Below are positions 50,717 through 54,893 of a stretch of DNA of 54,893 nt, piece after piece. Source of the DNA: Chloroflexota bacterium (GTDB taxonomy: Bacteria; Chloroflexota; Anaerolineae; Aggregatilineales; Phototrophicaceae); the NCBI GenBank assembly GCA_014338005.1, contig QUBZ01000017.1, positions 1-54,893 of the forward strand, in the 5' to 3' direction. How positions within the stretch are numbered: position 1 is the first letter of the stretch; each line of letters begins with the position of its first letter. A program made the position numbers and the translations under genes. The notes below the pieces were generated by a model. The model had not been told where the DNA came from, did not search any database, and saw only the letters and a list, made by a program, of their open reading frames with translations.

Positions 50717-52222
50717 ATGCCGCTCGCCAAATGCCTGATCGCCAATCGCGGCGAAATCGCCGTTCGTATCATTCGCGCCTGCCGGGAACTGGGCATTCGC
50801 GCCGTCGCCGTGTATTCCGAGGCCGACGCCAATGCCCGCCACGTCCAGCTTGCCGACGAAGCCTACCTGATCGGCCCGGCCAGCCCTGCCGAGAGCTACC
50901 TGCGGATAGATAAGCTGCTTGATACCGCGCGCGCGTCCGGCTGCGACTGTGTGCATCCGGGTTACGGCTTTCTATCGGAAGCCGAAGCCTTCGCCCAGGC
51001 GGTGCTGGACGCCGGATTGACCTGGGTCGGGCCGGGGCCGGATGCTATTCGTTTGATGGGCGTCAAAACCGAGGCGCGCGCCCTGATGCAGCGTGCCGGC
51101 GTGCCGCTGGTGCCGGGTTTCCAATCCGACCAGGCCGGCGACGCGGCGCTGATCGCAGCGGCGGAGTCTATTGGCTTTCCGGTGATGGTCAAAGCGGCAG
51201 GCGGCGGCGGCGGCAAGGGCATCCGCGTGGTTTACGACCCCGCGCGCCTGCCGGAAGCCCTGGCATCGGCGCGCCACGAGGCCGAACACGCCTTTGGCGA
51301 CCCGCGCCTGTTCCTGGAAAAATACATCGAAAACGCGCGCCATATCGAAATTCAAATCCTGGCGGACACATACGGCAGCACGCTGCACCTGTTCGAGCGT
51401 GAATGCAGCGCCCAACGCCGCCACCAGAAAATCGTCGAGGAGTCGCCCTCGCCGCTGCTGACGCCGGAGCAGCGCGCCGGCATGGGTGAAGCGGCGGTCA
51501 GCGCGGCGCGCGCCGTCGGTTACGTCAATGCCGGGACGGTAGAGTTCATCGCCACGCCGGGCGGCGAGTTTTACTTTTTGGAGATGAACACGCGCCTTCA
51601 GGTCGAACATCCGGTGACGGAAATGGTCACGGGCGTGGACATCGTTAAACTTCAGTTCGCCGTCGCCGCCGGGGAGCCGCTGCCCTTCGGCCAGAACAGC
51701 ATCACACAGCGCGGCCATGCCATCGAATGCCGCATTTATGCCGAAGACCCGCGCAGCGGCTTTTTACCGGCGGTGGGACGGCTGGCGCGTTTTCTGCCGC
51801 CGGAAGGGCCGGGCATCCGGGTGGACTCCGGCGTGCAGTCCGGCGACGACATCACCATCCACTACGACCCGATGATCGCTAAAATCATCGTCTATGACGC
51901 AGCCCGCCCGGCGGCCATCGCCCGGATGCAGGCGGCGCTGAACCGGACGGTCATCCTGGGAACAACCACCAATATCGCCTTTTTGCGGTCGCTGCTGGCG
52001 CACCCGGCTTTCCTGGCCGGCCAGGTGGACACGCGCTTCGTGGACGATAACCTGGCGGCGCTGCTGCCGGACGTGCCGCCCCTGCCGGATGCGGTTCTGA
52101 TCGCGGCGGCGCTGATGGATTCGCAGGCGCAGGCCGGCGGAAACGGCGGGCCGCCGTCCCCGGCTGCCGGTTCTGACCCCTGGTCGCGGGCGGATGGCTT
52201 TCGCTTAGGCGCGGAAAACTGA
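50717..52222 (+). CDS. Biotin carboxylase subunit of an acyl-CoA carboxylase
   Basis: A 501-residue biotin carboxylase that carboxylates biotin with ATP and bicarbonate. KCLIANRGEIAVRIIRACRE opens the domain; the ATP-grasp Gly loop KAAGGGGGKGIRVV, the EKYIENARHIEIQIL strand, ECSAQRRHQKIVEESP and EMNTRLQVEHPVTEMVTGVD are intact. The last ~50 residues (FRLGAEN end, SRADG) match the linker that in acyl-CoA carboxylase alpha subunits leads to the biotin carrier; here the protein stops there. The carrier is a separate gene 1.7 kb downstream. It could serve acetyl-, propionyl- or methylcrotonyl-CoA carboxylase. Confidence 0.92.
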   Translation: MPLAKCLIANRGEIAVRIIRACRELGIRAVAVYSEADANARHVQLADEAYLIGPASPAESYLRIDKLLDTARASGCDCVHPGYGFLSEAEAFAQAVLDAGLTWVGPGPDAIRLMGVKTEARALMQRAGVPLVPGFQSDQAGDAALIAAAESIGFPVMVKAAGGGGGKGIRVVYDPARLPEALASARHEAEHAFGDPRLFLEKYIENARHIEIQILADTYGSTLHLFERECSAQRRHQKIVEESPSPLLTPEQRAGMGEAAVSAARAVGYVNAGTVEFIATPGGEFYFLEMNTRLQVEHPVTEMVTGVDIVKLQFAVAAGEPLPFGQNSITQRGHAIECRIYAEDPRSGFLPAVGRLARFLPPEGPGIRVDSGVQSGDDITIHYDPMIAKIIVYDAARPAAIARMQAALNRTVILGTTTNIAFLRSLLAHPAFLAGQVDTRFVDDNLAALLPDVPPLPDAVLIAAALMDSQAQAGGNGGPPSPAAGSDPWSRADGFRLGAEN

Positions 52223-52241
52223 ACCTGGAAGGCTGCAAACG

Positions 52242-53381
52242 ATGACCCCGAATGTCACCCGCACCGCGCGATCCGCGCTGATAAGTCCCTGGATGGTTGT
52301 GCTGATTTTCTGCCTGGTTTACCTGGGTCTGATCTTTTTCGCCAACCAGTCCGACCCGGAGGTGTTCGTTACCATCGGGACGTGTTATGCCTCGTGCGAC
52401 GGCTTCGATTACTGCACGGCGGACGAAACCAACGGTTACGATGGGCAGTTCGCCTACTACATCGCCCGCGACCCGGCCAACGCCGCCCCCTGCCTGGACG
52501 TGCCGGCCTACCGCTACCAGCGGATTTTGCTGCCGGTATTGGGGCGGCTGCTGGCATTCGGCCAGGAAGCCTGGATTCCCCTGGCTTTTGTGGCGATCAA
52601 TCTGGCTGCGCTGGTGGGTTCGACCGCGCTGTTGAGCGATCTGCTGGCCGGGCTGCGCGCCAACCGCTGGTACGCGCTGGTGTACGGCCTGTTTGTGGGT
52701 ATGGTCATCAGTGTGCGCCTCAGCACCACCGAACCGCTGGCTTATGGGCTGGTGGTGCTGGCGCTGTGGTGGGAACGGCGCGGGCGCTCCGGGTGGGCGG
52801 CGGCGGCGTTTTTGCTGGCGGCACTGGCGAAGGAAACCACACTGGCTTTTGTGGCCGGCTACCTGCTTTACGACGTGCTGGAACGGCGCTGGCGGCACGC
52901 GCTGACGCTGGCGCTGGTGGTGGGTCTGCCGTTCGCGCTGTGGCAGCTTGGCCTGTATCTGTGGTTAGGCGCGTTCGGGGCGGGTTCGGGCGGGGCGGGT
53001 AATTCGCCGTTTGAAGTTATCCCGTTTAACGGTTTCTGGCGGGTAGCTTACGATCCCAGCGGCAGCCTGGCGGTATTTCTGCTCTTCAGCCTGTATACTA
53101 TACCGGCAGTCATCCTGCCCAGTCTGTGGGGGATGTGGGCTGCGCTGCGCGAGCTGTGGCGCGCGCCGCGCCACGAATACGCCGGCCTGCTGCTGGTCAA
53201 CGCGGCGCTGATGGCTTTCGTGCCGTTTTCGACCTACCGCGAACCGCTGGGGCTGTTCCGCTTTCTGGTCGGGCTGGTACTCAGCCATCTGCTGTATGCC
53301 GCGCTGCGTTTTCCGCGCCGCCGACCGCTGCGTTACAGCTGGCTGTGGCTGGCATTGTTGTATTATCTGGCTGCCGGATAA
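52242..53381 (+). CDS. GT-C-like polytopic glycosyltransferase candidate
   Basis: A 379-residue integral membrane protein with about ten segments. The N-terminal outside loop (NGYDGQFAYYIARDPANAAP, then YRYQRILLPVLGRLLAFG) has the acidic and Tyr/Arg pattern of GT-C-fold mannosyltransferase-like proteins acting on lipid-linked sugars. The C-terminal loop (FSTYREPLGLFRFLVGLVL) is also typical of those proteins. The donor and acceptor are unknown. It is 19 bp after the biotin carboxylase stop on the same strand and separates it from the carrier gene. Confidence 0.7.
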   Translation: MTPNVTRTARSALISPWMVVLIFCLVYLGLIFFANQSDPEVFVTIGTCYASCDGFDYCTADETNGYDGQFAYYIARDPANAAPCLDVPAYRYQRILLPVLGRLLAFGQEAWIPLAFVAINLAALVGSTALLSDLLAGLRANRWYALVYGLFVGMVISVRLSTTEPLAYGLVVLALWWERRGRSGWAAAAFLLAALAKETTLAFVAGYLLYDVLERRWRHALTLALVVGLPFALWQLGLYLWLGAFGAGSGGAGNSPFEVIPFNGFWRVAYDPSGSLAVFLLFSLYTIPAVILPSLWGMWAALRELWRAPRHEYAGLLLVNAALMAFVPFSTYREPLGLFRFLVGLVLSHLLYAALRFPRRRPLRYSWLWLALLYYLAAG

Positions 53382-53400
53382 ATCTCAAGGAGCGTGCTGT

Positions 53401-53934
53401 ATGTTAAAACGATTGTTTGTGCTGCTGGCGATCTGCGCCCTCGCCTTCACCGCCGCCGCGCAGGAGGACGCGCCGCACGAAATCTATACCGTGCTGGATT
53501 ACGGCAGCGAAGCCTTCGAGCCGGAACTGTGGCGGATGGCCGCCGCCGAGGAGTCGACCACCTATACCTCGGCGCTGTGGCGTTACAAACTGGACGAAGA
53601 ATTTTTATTCTTTTTCCTGTACCTGCACTTCGACGGCGGCGCGACCGAAGAAGCCGTCAGCAGTTATTTCAGCGGCGATAACCTGTCCGCGCTGCTGGCG
53701 AATTACGAACCCTGGCGGCAGACCGGAACCTGCACCATCGGCGACGTGACGATCTACGAGTTCGCCAGCAAAGTCGGCGAGCAGCGGCGCATCCTGCGAT
53801 ACTGGGTGCAGGTCATCACGCCGACGCGCGTGCTGGGCGTAAACGCCGCCGCGCCGGAAGACCTGGCCGAAGCTTTCGACGAATACGCCGCCCGGCTGTT
53901 CCCGGAGGCGGTTTCCTGCGAGATGGCCGGATGA
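53401..53934 (+). CDS. Secreted protein of unknown function
   Basis: A 177-residue protein with a clear signal peptide (LFVLLAICALAFTAAAQEDA). The mature part is alpha/beta-like with a few aromatic patches (YKLDEEFLFFFLYLHFDGG; ILRYWVQVITPTRVLGVN) and two Cys (GTCTIGD, VSCEMAG) that may pair. No family is recognised. AAGGAG precedes the ATG and the stop overlaps the biotin-carrier start by four bases (ATGA). Its position in an otherwise cytoplasmic carboxylase operon is unexplained. Confidence 0.65.
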   Translation: MLKRLFVLLAICALAFTAAAQEDAPHEIYTVLDYGSEAFEPELWRMAAAEESTTYTSALWRYKLDEEFLFFFLYLHFDGGATEEAVSSYFSGDNLSALLANYEPWRQTGTCTIGDVTIYEFASKVGEQRRILRYWVQVITPTRVLGVNAAAPEDLAEAFDEYAARLFPEAVSCEMAG

Positions 53935-54416
53935 TCTTCCACTACCAGTACGACGGCCAGCCCGCCGGCGTCCGCCTGGAGCGCCAGCCGGACGGCTCGT
54001 ATCGGGCGACCATCGGCGACCGCGTGTATAGCGTCCGGGCGCAGCCGCTTAATGACGGCGGCTGGCTGCTGGCGCTGGATGACCGGCGCGTGGTCGTGTA
54101 CGGCGCGGCGGCAGGCGGCGCGCGTTTCCTCAGCCTGGATGGGCTGGATTATACCCTGGCCGTGCCGGAAAAACGCGGCGCATCCCGCAAGCGCGCTGCC
54201 GGGGGCGGCGATCTGACGGCGCAGATGCCGGGGCAGGTGATGGCCGTGCTGGTGGACGAAGGCCAGACCGTCGAACGCGGGCAAACGCTGGTGGTGCTGG
54301 AAGCCATGAAGATGGAAATCCGCGTGAGCGCGCCGGGGAATGGCCGGGTTAAAAGCCTGCTGGTTCGCCAGGGCGACGTGGTGGAGCGCGGCCAGCGCCT
54401 GCTGGAGATCGAATAG
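53931..54416 (+). CDS. Biotin carboxyl carrier protein, detached from the carboxylase
   Basis: A 161-residue protein. Residues 92-161 are the biotinyl domain (TAQMPGQVMAVLVDEGQTVE, VVLEAMKMEI) with the biotin-accepting Lys127. Residues 1-80 (FHYQYDGQPAGVRLERQPDG; SVRAQPLNDGGWLLALDDRR) are beta-rich and look like the connector (BT-like) domain found between carboxylase and carrier in acyl-CoA carboxylase alpha subunits. It therefore appears to be the C-terminal half of a split alpha subunit whose N-terminal half is at 50717-52222. It carries the activated carboxyl group to the transferase, which is not in the window. Confidence 0.9.
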   Translation: MIFHYQYDGQPAGVRLERQPDGSYRATIGDRVYSVRAQPLNDGGWLLALDDRRVVVYGAAAGGARFLSLDGLDYTLAVPEKRGASRKRAAGGGDLTAQMPGQVMAVLVDEGQTVERGQTLVVLEAMKMEIRVSAPGNGRVKSLLVRQGDVVERGQRLLEIE

Positions 54417-54420
54417 AACT

Positions 54421-54893
54421 ATGTCCGGCATCTGCGGCATCGTGGACTTATCAAAACAGGGGCGGGCCGACCCGGCGCTGGCGCGGCGTATGGCGGCGGC
54501 GCTGCGGCATCGCGGGCCGGACGGCGCGAACTTTTACGAACTGCCGGATATGGCGCTGGGTGTTCAATACCGTAAGATCATCGGCGGGGCGGCCCAGCCG
54601 TTCGCTAACGAAGACCGGACGATTGTCCTGGTTCACGACGGCGAGGTGCCGAATTACCGCGAACTGCGCGAGGCGCTCAAACGCCGCAACCACATCTTCC
54701 AGACCGACGGCAGCGGCGAAACGCTGGCGCACCTGTACGAAGAATATGGCCTCAACCTGTTCGCCCACCTGCGCGGCGCAGTCGCTTTTGCGCTGTGGGA
54801 CGGGCAGGCCGGGCGGCTGGTGCTGGCGGCGGATTTGGTGGGGCTGAGGCCGCTGTACCTGCACGAGCGCAGCGGGCGGCTGTTGTTCGCCAG
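54421..54893 (+). CDS. Asparagine-synthetase-like glutaminase domain (3' end outside window)
   Basis: The first 157 residues of a class II amidotransferase-type protein. MSGICGIVDLSKQGRADPAL, then AAALRHRGPDG is the AsnB opening, and LAHLYEEYGLNLFAHLRGAV with FALWDGQAGRLVLAADLVGL are conserved. The nucleophile Cys expected at position 2 is Ser; the nearest Cys is at position 5. The usual FNGEIYNY is HDGEVPNY and the S-D-T-E segment is GSGETL, so glutaminase activity is doubtful. It starts four bases after the carrier stop. The synthetase half lies beyond the window. Confidence 0.75.
   Translation, partial: MSGICGIVDLSKQGRADPALARRMAAALRHRGPDGANFYELPDMALGVQYRKIIGGAAQPFANEDRTIVLVHDGEVPNYRELREALKRRNHIFQTDGSGETLAHLYEEYGLNLFAHLRGAVAFALWDGQAGRLVLAADLVGLRPLYLHERSGRLLFA

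Overview
The window is GC-rich, gene-dense bacterial chromosome that most resembles Chloroflexota, probably an Anaerolineae-type lineage. This is inferred from gene content and protein style, not from a marker search. Supporting signs are Thr/Pro-rich linkers on surface proteins, a MutL-like ASKHA ATPase inside a membrane-protein operon, two F420/PPOX-type flavin enzymes, the futalosine menaquinone genes mqnE, mqnA and mqnC, a type II NADH dehydrogenase and a RecA carrying an intein. No rRNA or tRNA gene and no CRISPR array was seen.

Layout. 1-2449: end of a phage tail module (tail tip, fibre, coiled coil, holin-like) closed by a strong terminator. 2575-4693: TetR regulator with a double palindromic operator, then ndh. 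4788-14360: a seven-gene operon, one gene possibly leaderless, of membrane and surface proteins around the MutL-like ATPase; this is the best candidate for an undescribed system. 14388-20149 (minus strand): two tandem PPOX enzymes, an isolated HK97-type portal gene with a GAAC-N4-GTTC operator, an AAA ATPase fused by deletion to the tail of a PIN-like gene, and ilvD. 20150-27075: repeat-rich gap, small membrane protein, pepF, small zinc-binding protein, PAS-GAF histidine kinase, MFS transporter, SDR.

27192-28282: a 1-kb island between 42-bp direct repeats carrying a BRO-like gene with an in-frame TAG; then ada and a relic of an ECF sigma gene. 29723-34899: mqnE, mqnA and mqnC, interrupted by a DUF6883/DUF4926 pair; mqnA contains an in-frame simple-repeat insertion. 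35056-37457: zinc ribbon protein, proline dehydrogenase and a secreted LysM protein. 37493-40353: intein-bearing recA divergent from a PduO-type cobalamin adenosyltransferase. 40415-41523: a three-gene, AT-richer module with DUF3467 and PIN proteins. 41670-47707 (minus strand): methyltransferase, two HtrA-like proteases, orphan DNA methyltransferase, D-threonine aldolase-like enzyme, anti-sigma and ECF sigma. 47850-54893: triple-repeat secreted protein, membrane-anchored HTH protein, DUF983, DUF4258/DUF2283 pair, biotin carboxylase and its detached biotin carrier with a GT-C membrane protein and a secreted protein between them, and the start of an asparagine-synthetase-like gene.

Together the genes point to a respiring cell with menaquinone and NDH-2, branched-chain amino acid synthesis, biotin-dependent acyl-CoA carboxylation, B12 use and SOS control, with scattered phage remnants and small toxin-like modules. 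The accessory modules (27.2-28.2 kb, 30.9-31.5 kb, 40.4-41.6 kb, 50.2-50.7 kb, 17.2-18.3 kb) look AT-richer than their surroundings by eye, consistent with transfer.
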